64,000 nucleotides of DNA from Bacilli bacterium. Its GTDB lineage: Bacteria; Bacillota_I; Bacilli_A; RFN20; CAG-826. Under the pieces are notes generated by a model that was not told the origin of the DNA, made no database searches, and saw only the letters and a list, made by a program, of their open reading frames with translations. A program made the translations under genes and the position numbers. Positions 10,407 to 19,089 of this stretch are shown one piece after another; positions within the stretch are counted from its first letter, which is position 1, and the number at the start of each line of letters is the position of its first letter. The stretch lies in contig JAEDDA010000001.1 of NCBI GenBank assembly GCA_016298185.1, positions 59,878 through 123,877 of the forward strand. The letters run 5' to 3'.

Positions 10407-11524
10407 TATTCGCTTAACTCCATAATAATCTGGTCTAAAACCATCATACCATCATATGTTGGAAAAACGCGTTCTTCATCTAAAAGCAACAATCCTTGAT
10501 TAACTAACCTACTAATTGTTTCTTTGTGCGCTTCCAAAAAGTTGATTCCGAAACGATAAATATAGTCATTAAACTCAATTCCACGATTTGTTCTTAAATT
10601 GAGCATCAAATAATAGAGTTTGTCATCTTCTCTGGTGACATGTTCTTCTTCATTAATATATTTACCAGCGTTATATTTGCTAATACTTTTAGTATTTGTG
10701 TATCTAGTTTCTTTTAGATAACCCGCTGCTCCCATTCCAAATCCATAATAATGTTCATCTTTCCAGTATGTGAGATTGTGTAAACTCTCTCTTCCTGGTT
10801 TGGCCCAATTAGAAATTTCATAATGAACAAATCCTTTTCCTTTAAGGAATTCTTCAGCGTAGTCATATAAGTCACGAGATAATTCTTCTTTTGGTTCGCT
10901 TACACCCTTAATGAAAAACATTGTATTTGGATGGACTGTTAGGCTGTAACAGGAGATATGATCAATTCCAAGACCGATAAGATTATCTAAATCTTTCTTG
11001 AATTGCTCTTTTTCCACACTAGGAAGCCCGATTATTAAATCAGCGTTAATATTATCAAAACCAATTTTTCGGGCCATAGAAATGGCGGTTTTAACGTCTT
11101 CATAGGTATGTTTTCTACCAATACTCTTTAAGATTTCATCATTCGTGGTTTGAACCCCTAATGAAATTCTATTAACGCCAAAGCGTTTCATCATCTCTAA
11201 TTTTTCTTTAGAAAGAGATTCTGGATTAGCTTCAAAAGTATATTCTTTAACGATACCTGTATATGGTTTGATTATTTTTAATAATTCCAAAAACAAATCA
11301 TCATCTAATGCGGTTGGAGTACCTCCACCGACATAAATGGTTTCAATTGTATCTGGCACATTATAATAATCCATCTCCTTTTGTAAGGCAGATAGATATT
11401 TGCTTGCAAATAAACGAAAATACTGTAACTTTGGAAAGTCACAGTAATCGCATATATGCCGACAAAATGGGATATGTATGTAAATGGCTGTTACTGGCCT
11501 ATTTATCTTCCTTTTTATCGGCAT
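10406..11524 (-). CDS. hemW: radical SAM protein HemW (heme chaperone-like)
   Basis: The protein belongs to the HemN/HemW radical SAM family. The [4Fe-4S]-binding motif CRHICDYC sits near residue 21 and is followed by GGGTPTAL. The length of 372 residues and the lack of the long HemN N-terminus favour HemW, a heme-binding chaperone, over coproporphyrinogen dehydrogenase. In many Firmicutes hemW stands near lepA and hrcA, as here. Its start overlaps the preceding small gene by 26 nt with no clear ribosome binding site, so the exact start is uncertain. Confidence 0.9.
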   Translation of the reverse strand: MPIKRKINRPVTAIYIHIPFCRHICDYCDFPKLQYFRLFASKYLSALQKEMDYYNVPDTIETIYVGGGTPTALDDDLFLELLKIIKPYTGIVKEYTFEANPESLSKEKLEMMKRFGVNRISLGVQTTNDEILKSIGRKHTYEDVKTAISMARKIGFDNINADLIIGLPSVEKEQFKKDLDNLIGLGIDHISCYSLTVHPNTMFFIKGVSEPKEELSRDLYDYAEEFLKGKGFVHYEISNWAKPGRESLHNLTYWKDEHYYGFGMGAAGYLKETRYTNTKSISKYNAGKYINEEEHVTREDDKLYYLMLNLRTNRGIEFNDYIYRFGINFLEAHKETISRLVNQGLLLLDEERVFPTYDGMMVLDQIIMELSE

Positions 11525-11780
11525 TGTTTTCTATCTCTTCTTCATCGTCGTTTTGACAATAATCGGAAATTTCTTTAGCTAAGTGTTCATCTTCCACAGG
11601 TTGGAGGATGCGATCTAATTCTTCTTGAGCGTAGTCTTGTTCGGTTTTTTGTTCTTTGCTTTCATCTTTGAATTTTGGTCTTAATAATCTATAGATTACA
11701 TAGGCAACAATAGCGATGAGCGCAAAAGCACCGATGACGATTAATAAAATTACGAAAGGTTGGATATCTGCTAAAATCAT
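11499..11780 (-). CDS. small single-span membrane protein with acidic tail
   Basis: A 93-residue protein that I do not recognise. Residues 8-32 form one strongly hydrophobic helix ending in YRLLRPKFK, so the tail is probably cytoplasmic by the positive-inside rule. The remaining 60 residues are rich in Asp, Glu and Lys. AGGAGG lies before the ATG. It sits between the Fic-like gene and hemW and overlaps hemW, so the three are probably expressed together. Confidence 0.65.
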   Translation of the reverse strand: MILADIQPFVILLIVIGAFALIAIVAYVIYRLLRPKFKDESKEQKTEQDYAQEELDRILQPVEDEHLAKEISDYCQNDDEEEIENNADKKEDK

Positions 11781-11792
11781 AGTTCATTCCTC

Positions 11793-13304
11793 CTATTTTC
11801 TTGGGATTGGTGTGTAGATGAATTTCTTGTTGCTGCTATCTTTACGATAGTAACCGAGTTCCACGAGGTGATCCATCGCGGTTCTGGCTGTTTCATAAAC
11901 ACAACCTATCATACGCTTATATTGAGCGATTGTATAACTTTTTCCGAGTGTGCAATGTCTAGCGTAGAAGCGCGCTTCGTGTTTTCTAAGTGATGGGTCA
12001 AGTTCTAATAAGTGTTGTTCTAATCTAAGAGCTTGTTTTTCATCGATTGCTGGCGGAATATAAGCCACAGCGATTTGTTCTTGAACCACTGTCTGTTCGA
12101 CTGGCTTAACAACTTCAACCTTTGGTTGTTCCACGATTGGTTTTGGTTCTTCAATAACTGGAGCAGGTTGCACAGGTGCTGGTTGAACAGGTGTTGGTTG
12201 CACTGGCGCTACATAAACTGGTGTAGGAGCAGGTGCGGGTTGTGGTTCTTCGATGTTGTCAAATAATGATTGTTGAATACTTTGTCCACTATAGGAAGTT
12301 GGTTTATCTTCTCTATAGAAGTCTTTTTTAAGTGTATTCGCTTTCATTTCCGCAATGTAATTGAATAAGTCATCGCATTTGCTTTCCATTTGTTTTAAAG
12401 CGTAGTTCACAAAATATGTGGTATCACATGTCTTTTGGACTTCGACAAATAAACGGGTAATTTCTTCTTGTTGTTCGACAAGTAAAGATTCAAGTGGCAA
12501 TAAAACACCGAGTTCGCTTAAGCCATCGTGAGCAAGAATTGCTTTAGCAATAAGTAATGCGACTTCATCAGAGAATGCTGAGAATGGTCTGATGTAATTG
12601 ATGTAATAATATGCGATAGAGGCTTTTGTAGCAGCGCTTAATGTAGAAGTTGAAATGAAGGTGAATAAGCTTTCCATCATGCCTTCGATTAAATAAACAG
12701 GTGCGCTTGTATAAATGCGGTCAATAAGAACTCTGTTTTCGCGGTTCGTATCTTCTGTTGTTCTATAGAAAGTTGTTAATTCACTGGTGCCTAATAAGCG
12801 GGAGTAGATTTCCGCTAAGAAGTCGACATCAATTGTATTGACGTGATATTTTTTAACATAGTTAAGAGCGTCAAGATATCTACTTAAGATTCTCACATCC
12901 GGTGACGCTTCTCTAATATCACCATGGATTAAAGAACGGATGTAGTTTTCACTGGCTTCGCATTGGTGTTCAGCGGCAACATACTTCAAACTCTTAATTA
13001 AGCATTCATCTTCGAATCTATTAACTTCACCATTGGTGACACTTAAACGAGATGATTCTTTCATTAAACGGATGAGTTTCATATCCGCAGAGTTAACTAA
13101 AGCATTAACGGATGGACAGAAACACACCACCAATTGATTCTTTTCAATGCTTTTGATTGATAAATATCTGTTGTATCCAGAACGATAATTAAGGATATTG
13201 CTCCAAATGTTATCGAACATGGACATTTTAAGTTCCTTACCGACTTCGGATTTTGTCGCGTATTTTCCTTCGGTAAAACGAATCGCTAATTCATTACTTG
13301 GCAT
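11793..13304 (-). CDS. Fic-like protein with ruined active site and C-terminal winged helix
   Basis: The order of segments follows Fic proteins: an FYRT segment before the helical core, then a core helix ending in IRPFSAFSDEVALL at residues 238-251, and a C-terminal winged-helix domain (about 430-503). Active Fic enzymes carry HPFxxGNGR; here the catalytic His is Arg and the GNGR loop is absent, so AMP transfer is not expected. Between core and winged helix lies a Pro/Val/Gln-rich linker with repeated PVQPAPVQP units (about 345-400). The protein may act as a regulator or scaffold. Assignment rests on motif order and is moderate. AGAGAGGT precedes the ATG. Confidence 0.6.
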   Translation of the reverse strand: MPSNELAIRFTEGKYATKSEVGKELKMSMFDNIWSNILNYRSGYNRYLSIKSIEKNQLVVCFCPSVNALVNSADMKLIRLMKESSRLSVTNGEVNRFEDECLIKSLKYVAAEHQCEASENYIRSLIHGDIREASPDVRILSRYLDALNYVKKYHVNTIDVDFLAEIYSRLLGTSELTTFYRTTEDTNRENRVLIDRIYTSAPVYLIEGMMESLFTFISTSTLSAATKASIAYYYINYIRPFSAFSDEVALLIAKAILAHDGLSELGVLLPLESLLVEQQEEITRLFVEVQKTCDTTYFVNYALKQMESKCDDLFNYIAEMKANTLKKDFYREDKPTSYSGQSIQQSLFDNIEEPQPAPAPTPVYVAPVQPTPVQPAPVQPAPVIEEPKPIVEQPKVEVVKPVEQTVVQEQIAVAYIPPAIDEKQALRLEQHLLELDPSLRKHEARFYARHCTLGKSYTIAQYKRMIGCVYETARTAMDHLVELGYYRKDSSNKKFIYTPIPRK

Positions 13305-13326
13305 AATACATTACCTCTCTACACAC

Positions 13327-13332
13327 ATTATA
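13327..13332 (-). promoter_or_regulatory. -10 box of the Fic-hemW-RDD operon
   Basis: Minus strand TATAAT lies 22 nt before the start codon, followed by the ribosome binding site. No good -35 box was found. Confidence 0.45.
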
Positions 13333-13354
13333 AAATAAAAGGCACCAAAGGTGC
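13331..13354 (-). terminator. intrinsic terminator of lepA
   Basis: Minus strand: GCACC-TTT-GGTGC stem followed by CTTTTATTTTA. It partly overlaps the next gene's -10 box. Confidence 0.75.
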
Positions 13355-13397
13355 AACAAGAAACTAAAAATGTACTAATTTTTCACCAAAAAACTAG

Positions 13398-15212
13398 TTA
13401 GTTCTCTTCTTCGTCAATCGATAAGATTGACATAAATGCTTCTTGAGGAACTTCGACAGAGCCGATCTTCTTCATGCGCTTTTTGCCTTCTTTTTGTTTC
13501 TCTAAAAGCTTCTTTTTACGAGTAATGTCACCACCATAACACTTTGCTAAAACGTCTTTTCTAACAGCTTTAACATCACATCTAGCAATAACCTTGCCAC
13601 CGATCGCAGCTTGGATTGGAATCTCAAATTGATGACGAGGAATAACTTCTTTTATTCTACGAATAATGCCTAATCCTCTATGATATGCTCCAGGTCTATA
13701 AACAATGCTGCTTAAAGCATCTACGACTGTGCCATTTAATAAAACATCAAGTTTGGCTAGGTCGCCTTGCTTGTAATCAGAGAATTCATAGTCAAAAGAA
13801 GCATAGCCTTTTGTATAGCTTTTAAGCTTATCAAAAAAATTGTAAACAATTTCGGAAAGCGGCAATTCATAGGTCAAAATCATTCTCGTATCATCGAAGT
13901 ATTCGAGGTTAGTGTATATGCCTCTTCTTTCTTGGCAGAGTTCCATGATTGGACCAACGTATTCTTTAGGTGTCATGATGCTGGCTTTGACATATGGTTC
14001 TTCTATAGAAGAAATCTTACTACCATCAGGCATCTTTGCTGGGTTATCTAAGTTAATTGTGGTTCCATCTGTAAGATTCACATGATAAATAACGCTAGGT
14101 GCAGTTAATATTAGATCGAGGTTATATTCTCTTTCTAATCTCTCTTGGACTATGTCCATATGTAATAAACCTAAGAAACCGCATCTAAAACCAAAGCCTA
14201 AGGCTTGGCTAGTTTCAGCAACATAATGCAAGGAAGCATCATTTAATGATAATTTCTCTAAAGCGTCTTTTAAGGCTTGATAATCCCTGCTATCGACTGG
14301 ATAAAGACCACAATAAACCATAGGGTTAATAACACGATATCCAGGTAGTGCTTCTGCGGTTGGTTTGTCAAAAGAAGTTACTGTATCACCAGGATGGACA
14401 TCTTTGATGTCTTTGATTTGTCCGCACAAATAACCAACTTGTCCAGCGGTCAATGTTTTGGTCTTAATTTCACCAGGCGTTCTAATGCCGACTTCAGTAA
14501 CGACATAATCTTTACCAGCTTGCATTAATTTAATGTGATCACCAACGGACACTGAACCATCTTTAATTCTAATAAGAATTACAACGCCTCTATATGGGTC
14601 GTAATAACTATCGAAGATAAGTGCTTTTAATGGAGCGTTTTCATCACCTGTAGGTGCTGGTACATTATGCACGATATATTCAAGTAATTCATGAATATGG
14701 AACCCAGTCTTTGCGGAAACTTCCACTGCGTTATCGCAAGGAACGCCGATTCTTTGTTCAATTTCTTTCTTCGCCCATTCTGGTTGTGCGCTTGGTAAAT
14801 CAACTTTGTTGATAATTGGTAAAATTTCGAGATTATTGTCCACTGCTAAATAGACATTTGCAAGTGTTTGTGCTTCCACGCCTTGTGTGGCGTCCACGAC
14901 TAAAACCGCACCTTCACATGCGGCTAAAGAACGGGACACTTCATAGGTGAAGTCAACATGCCCTGGAGTGTCGATGAGGTTGAAAATATATTCTTCACCA
15001 TCATCCGCTTTGTAACTTAAAGTTACAGCGTTTAATTTTATTGTAATTCCTCTTTCTCTTTCTAAATCCAAAGAATCGAGAATTTGGTCTTTCATTTCAC
15101 GGGCTTCAATTGCTCCCGTGGATTCCAAAATACGATCCGCGAGTGTTGACTTGCCATGATCGATATGAGCAATGATTGAGAAGTTTCTAATTTTCTTCTG
15201 TTGGAAATCCAT
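13398..15212 (-). CDS. lepA: elongation factor 4 (LepA)
   Basis: LepA is a ribosome-bound GTPase related to EF-G. G motifs are intact: AHIDHGKST (P-loop), DTPGH (G3) and NKVD (G4). The C-terminal LepA-specific domain includes the [16 protein letters not shown] basic stretch near the end. The length of 604 residues is standard. The start has no ribosome binding site; TATAAT ends 9 nt before the ATG, which suggests a leaderless or near-leaderless transcript. Confidence 0.98.
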   Translation of the reverse strand: MDFQQKKIRNFSIIAHIDHGKSTLADRILESTGAIEAREMKDQILDSLDLERERGITIKLNAVTLSYKADDGEEYIFNLIDTPGHVDFTYEVSRSLAACEGAVLVVDATQGVEAQTLANVYLAVDNNLEILPIINKVDLPSAQPEWAKKEIEQRIGVPCDNAVEVSAKTGFHIHELLEYIVHNVPAPTGDENAPLKALIFDSYYDPYRGVVILIRIKDGSVSVGDHIKLMQAGKDYVVTEVGIRTPGEIKTKTLTAGQVGYLCGQIKDIKDVHPGDTVTSFDKPTAEALPGYRVINPMVYCGLYPVDSRDYQALKDALEKLSLNDASLHYVAETSQALGFGFRCGFLGLLHMDIVQERLEREYNLDLILTAPSVIYHVNLTDGTTINLDNPAKMPDGSKISSIEEPYVKASIMTPKEYVGPIMELCQERRGIYTNLEYFDDTRMILTYELPLSEIVYNFFDKLKSYTKGYASFDYEFSDYKQGDLAKLDVLLNGTVVDALSSIVYRPGAYHRGLGIIRRIKEVIPRHQFEIPIQAAIGGKVIARCDVKAVRKDVLAKCYGGDITRKKKLLEKQKEGKKRMKKIGSVEVPQEAFMSILSIDEEEN

Positions 15213-15221
15213 AATGGTTAA

Positions 15222-15227
15222 ATTATA
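15222..15227 (-). promoter_or_regulatory. -10 box of lepA, probable leaderless start
   Basis: Minus strand TATAAT, then 9 nt (TTAACCATT), then ATG. No Shine-Dalgarno sequence lies between. Confidence 0.5.
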
Positions 15228-15237
15228 TCAATAATTT

Positions 15238-17577
15238 TTACTTATCAAAGAATTTTAAAAGATTTTCTTCCACTTCATCCGCGGAAAGTACCACTTCATA
15301 ATTCTTCCATTCCGCTCTGTATAAGTCCTGATATTGTCTAGACATGTAGCGTTCATCAATGAGTAAAACCGCACCACGGTCTTTCTCGCTTCTAATGACT
15401 CTACCGACAGCTTGCATCACTTTATTCATTCCAGGATATAGATAGGCATAGTCTCTTCCTGGAAGGTCTTTATTATTATAAAATTCGCTAATTTGATCGC
15501 TTTCAAAGTTGATTCGAGGCATACCTATGCCAATAATCACCGCACCGATTAAACGGTCGCTAACAAGGTCAATTCCTTCGCTAAATGCACCACCTATAAC
15601 TAAGAATCCCAATGTGGTTTTTCCTGGATTTGGTTGGAAGTTAAGTAAGAATTCTCTTCTTTCTTCCTCACTCATATCTTTTGTTTGAACAAAATAGTTA
15701 TAGTCTTTTAAATCTAAGTAAAGCAAAAGATTTTCCATATATTCATAACTAGGTGAATAGATGAAATAATTGCCAACTTTGTTTTTAACAAACTTCTTAA
15801 TATAATTAGCGACTTCTTGATAAGTCTTTTCTCTATTTCTCCATTTTACAGACACCTTTGGTGCTACGAGTAAACGAAGATTATCTATTGGGAATGGAGA
15901 AGGAAGAATAAGATGTGGATCGCTACTTTTTTCTCCACCTAATGTATCAATGTAATATTCGATTGGTTGTAAAGTCGCAGAGAAAAATACCGCACCTTTG
16001 ATATTGCGCAATGTTCTCGCTAAGAAAGAAGAAGCATCCAAACACATCATGCGAATGTTCATCGTATCTGCAAGAATATCTAAATATAACTTATATTTAT
16101 CTCCATAGAAATCACTGATTTTCACAAACTCATTTACTTCTAAATAGAAGTCTAATAACTCATCAGTCATTTCTTTATGTTCATTTTTATTAATGTCCTG
16201 ACAAGTATTAACGAGATACACTAACGGGTCTTCGATTTCCGCTGGGTAATGGTCGAGGATATATTGTCCTGGCTCTTTACCTTCCATTAACTCTTTAAAC
16301 ATTTTGTTTAATTTCGTAAAAGCGCGTTTAATTTTAAGATGTTTACTATGTCTCATCGACTTTTTCGCCGCTAAGAAAGATTCATAGGAAACAAAACTAG
16401 AATACATGTCTCTAGAACGATCCACTAAGTTATGGGCTTCATCCACTAACGCTAAATGATGAGAGGCATCTTCATCGAAGTATCTCTTCATATATGAAAT
16501 TGGATCAAACATGTAGTTATAATCGCAAATAATGACATCGCAGAATAAAGATAAATCGAGTTCGAATTCAAAAGGACATATTTCATTTTCTCTAGCGATT
16601 AATGCGATAGTATCAGGGTCAAATGTCGAATAATTACTCAAAGAGTAACTTAGAACAGTTTGTATTTTATTATAATAACCACGAGCAAATGGACATTCAT
16701 CTGGATTACAGGCTTTACCTTTACAGAAGCATACCTTATCTTTCGCTGTGATGACTATGTCATTTAAGATAAGTCCTTCTTCTTTCAAGATTTCAATTGC
16801 GTTATATGCTGCCTCTTTACCAGGAGTCTTTGCGGTTAAATAGAATATTTTACTTTGTTCATCTTCAGTAAGAACTTTGATAAACGGAAAGATTGTGGAC
16901 ATCGTTTTTCCAATACCTGTTGGTGCTTCACAATAGAAGCGTCCACCATTCTTACCAATTGCATAGCAGTATTTGGCTAATTCACGCTGTCCTTTGCGGT
17001 ATTTAGAGAAGGGGAATGATAATCTCTTAATCGATTCGTTTTTCTTCTCAAAGTGTCTAAAAAGAATGTTGTAGAAATCGAGATAGTCTTCAATTAAAGA
17101 ATAGACATATTGTTCTAACTCACTTGCATAGCAAAAGTGTTCCTCAATACGTTTATCTTTCTCTTTGCCTTGTTTAATATATGTAAGTCTAATTGTGATT
17201 GTTTCTAAATGCTGTTCTAACGCGAATAAGTAGGCATAACATTTAGCTTGGCCTAAATGCCATTCAATATTCTCATCGCGGAATACTTGTAAGTCTTCCA
17301 CAGTTGACTTAATTTCATCAATGATGAATTCTCCGTTTTTCTTCTTGATAATGCCATCTGCACGACCATGGAGAATGACTTCCACACCGCTGACGACAAA
17401 CATATTGCGGAGTGGATATTCACTCATGTAATTGCTGCCTTGTTGAGCTTGATAGGCACTATGGATACGAGAACCTTCTGTCATCGAACTACGATTAAAA
17501 ACACGGTTATCAATATCACCGGTTCTAAGTAAAAAATCGACTAGTTGATGGACGGATAAATCTAGTGTTCTCTCCAT
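15238..17577 (-). CDS. PD-(D/E)XK nuclease fused to Rad3/DinG-type iron-sulfur helicase
   Basis: The first 190 residues resemble a RecB/Cas4-like nuclease with GSRIHSAYQ, GRADGII and the DEIKST (ExK) motif. An XPD/DinG superfamily 2 helicase follows: Walker A APTGIGKT near residue 217, a cysteine cluster KVCFCKGKACNPDEC near 280 typical of the [4Fe-4S] domain, and the VDEAHN box near 378. QAVGRVIRSE (motif VI) lies near the C-terminus. It probably unwinds and trims DNA structures in repair. It follows fmt by 28 nt in the same direction. Confidence 0.85.
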   Translation of the reverse strand: MERTLDLSVHQLVDFLLRTGDIDNRVFNRSSMTEGSRIHSAYQAQQGSNYMSEYPLRNMFVVSGVEVILHGRADGIIKKKNGEFIIDEIKSTVEDLQVFRDENIEWHLGQAKCYAYLFALEQHLETITIRLTYIKQGKEKDKRIEEHFCYASELEQYVYSLIEDYLDFYNILFRHFEKKNESIKRLSFPFSKYRKGQRELAKYCYAIGKNGGRFYCEAPTGIGKTMSTIFPFIKVLTEDEQSKIFYLTAKTPGKEAAYNAIEILKEEGLILNDIVITAKDKVCFCKGKACNPDECPFARGYYNKIQTVLSYSLSNYSTFDPDTIALIARENEICPFEFELDLSLFCDVIICDYNYMFDPISYMKRYFDEDASHHLALVDEAHNLVDRSRDMYSSFVSYESFLAAKKSMRHSKHLKIKRAFTKLNKMFKELMEGKEPGQYILDHYPAEIEDPLVYLVNTCQDINKNEHKEMTDELLDFYLEVNEFVKISDFYGDKYKLYLDILADTMNIRMMCLDASSFLARTLRNIKGAVFFSATLQPIEYYIDTLGGEKSSDPHLILPSPFPIDNLRLLVAPKVSVKWRNREKTYQEVANYIKKFVKNKVGNYFIYSPSYEYMENLLLYLDLKDYNYFVQTKDMSEEERREFLLNFQPNPGKTTLGFLVIGGAFSEGIDLVSDRLIGAVIIGIGMPRINFESDQISEFYNNKDLPGRDYAYLYPGMNKVMQAVGRVIRSEKDRGAVLLIDERYMSRQYQDLYRAEWKNYEVVLSADEVEENLLKFFDK

Positions 17578-17605
17578 AGTAATATTTAAGAAAAGACTAG
17601 ATTAA

Positions 17606-18544
17606 CTAGTCTAATTTCTTTCCTAATAATCCTTGGTTGCCATTTAAGAAGGACTTATAATCCATTCTATTTTTGCCTTCTTTTTGTACTTCTAATAAGG
17701 CTAATTGGCCACCATTAAGCTGCACGACAAATCCTTTTTTATTGGCTTCGATGATAGTCCCCACTTCTGCGGTTACTTCGTTATTTAAGATTTGTGATTT
17801 ATAAACTTTAAGTTTCTTACCATCTAAATAGAAATATGCACCTGGATGATCGGATAAGCCCCTAATCCATCCGTGAATTTCATTGATATTTAGATTTAAA
17901 TCTAACTTTTCTTGTTCAGGCTTAATTGTGGGGCAGAAGGTAACAAGAGATTCGTCTTGTTCTTCGCCAGGAAGATTGCCTTTTGCGTAAGCTTCGATGT
18001 TTTCGCTTGCGAGTTCAATCGCGGCTTGAGCCATCTTTTTAAATAAAGAAGTTGCGTTATCATCATCTTCAATAACGACTTCTTTCTTCGCATACATCTT
18101 GCCTGCATCCATCGCTGCCACCATTTCCATTAATGTCATACCAGTGACTTTTTCACCGTTAATTAAGGCATATTGGATAGGTGCTGCACCACGATATTTG
18201 GGTAGTAATGAACCATGAAGGTTCACACATCCAACCGTTGGAATATCGAGTAGTCCTTGTGGAACGATTTGGCCGTACGCTAATGTGATAATCACATCTG
18301 GTTTTAAATCTTTGACAAATTCATATTCCTTACGAATTTTAACAGGTTGAAAAACAGGGATGCCGTATTTTTCGGCAACAACTTTAGTTGGAACTTTTTC
18401 TAATTCACCTTTTCTACCTACTGGACGATCAGGTTGAGCGATAAGACCCACAAAATTTAAACCCTTATTTATAAGCGCCTCAAATACTGTCGCGCTTATT
18501 TCTGGGGTCCCCATAAAGATATAACGTGTGACTTTTTCTTCCAT
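17606..18544 (-). CDS. fmt: methionyl-tRNA formyltransferase
   Basis: Fmt formylates initiator Met-tRNA using 10-formyl-tetrahydrofolate. Hallmarks include GTPEISATVFEAL near the start, and the catalytic region with NLHGSLLPKYRGAAPIQ (the HxSLLP motif). The C-terminal OB-like domain follows. The length of 312 residues is normal. TATAAT ends 9 nt before the ATG and no ribosome binding site is seen. The gene is divergent from yfcE across a 55-bp gap. The usual partner genes priA and def are not adjacent. Confidence 0.97.
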   Translation of the reverse strand: MEEKVTRYIFMGTPEISATVFEALINKGLNFVGLIAQPDRPVGRKGELEKVPTKVVAEKYGIPVFQPVKIRKEYEFVKDLKPDVIITLAYGQIVPQGLLDIPTVGCVNLHGSLLPKYRGAAPIQYALINGEKVTGMTLMEMVAAMDAGKMYAKKEVVIEDDDNATSLFKKMAQAAIELASENIEAYAKGNLPGEEQDESLVTFCPTIKPEQEKLDLNLNINEIHGWIRGLSDHPGAYFYLDGKKLKVYKSQILNNEVTAEVGTIIEANKKGFVVQLNGGQLALLEVQKEGKNRMDYKSFLNGNQGLLGKKLD

Positions 18545-18553
18545 TGCTATTTA

Positions 18554-18559
18554 ATTATA
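18554..18559 (-). promoter_or_regulatory. -10 box of fmt, probable leaderless start
   Basis: Minus strand TATAAT, 9 nt (TAAATAGCA), ATG; no Shine-Dalgarno sequence. Confidence 0.5.
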
Positions 18560-18585
18560 TGTTGTTTTTCTATTTGTTCAAATAA

Positions 18586-18593
18586 TATATTAT
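18586..18593 (+). promoter_or_regulatory. -10 region of the YfcE-type gene, probable leaderless start
   Basis: TATATTAT ends 6 nt before the ATG at 18600, and no ribosome binding site is present. Confidence 0.45.
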
Positions 18594-18599
18594 TTAACT

Positions 18600-19055
18600 A
18601 TGAAAATTCTTTTAGTAAGTGATTCTCACGGCAATAACGAAGCAATCAATATGCTTCTCAAACAATATCCAAAAATGGATTTATATCTCCACTGTGGAGA
18701 TTCAGAAAGTGATGAGTTTTCCTTATATCCCTATCGCGCGGTTAAAGGCAATTGCGATTACGCATATAATTTTCCTGAGTATTTGGTCGTACCCACACCA
18801 TACGGGAACATGTTCGTACAGCATAAGCCACATCCGAACGCGGATTTATTACGCAGTAATCACATAAAAATATTTGCATATGGCCACACACATGTTAGAA
18901 AATATAGCGAAGAGTTAGGGATTATTTTTATCAACCCTGGCGCTATATCATTCGCACGAGATAAGTATGATGGCTCGTACGCGATAGTTACTATTACGGA
19001 GAAGAAAGTAGAAGTCGAATTCCACACCCTCGAGGAATCGATTTCTAAGGTATAG
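18600..19055 (+). CDS. YfcE/MJ0936-type metallophosphoesterase
   Basis: A calcineurin-like phosphodiesterase of 151 residues. Metal-binding motifs are in the expected order: DSHGN near residue 8, GDSES near 38, GNCD near 55 and GHTH near 97. The substrate is unknown; family members hydrolyse phosphodiesters in vitro. The next gene on the same strand begins 34 nt later, so the two may share a transcript. Confidence 0.9.
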   Translation: MKILLVSDSHGNNEAINMLLKQYPKMDLYLHCGDSESDEFSLYPYRAVKGNCDYAYNFPEYLVVPTPYGNMFVQHKPHPNADLLRSNHIKIFAYGHTHVRKYSEELGIIFINPGAISFARDKYDGSYAIVTITEKKVEVEFHTLEESISKV

Positions 19056-19089
19056 ATAGAATTGTTAAAAAGTTGAAAGGTAAAAAAAT

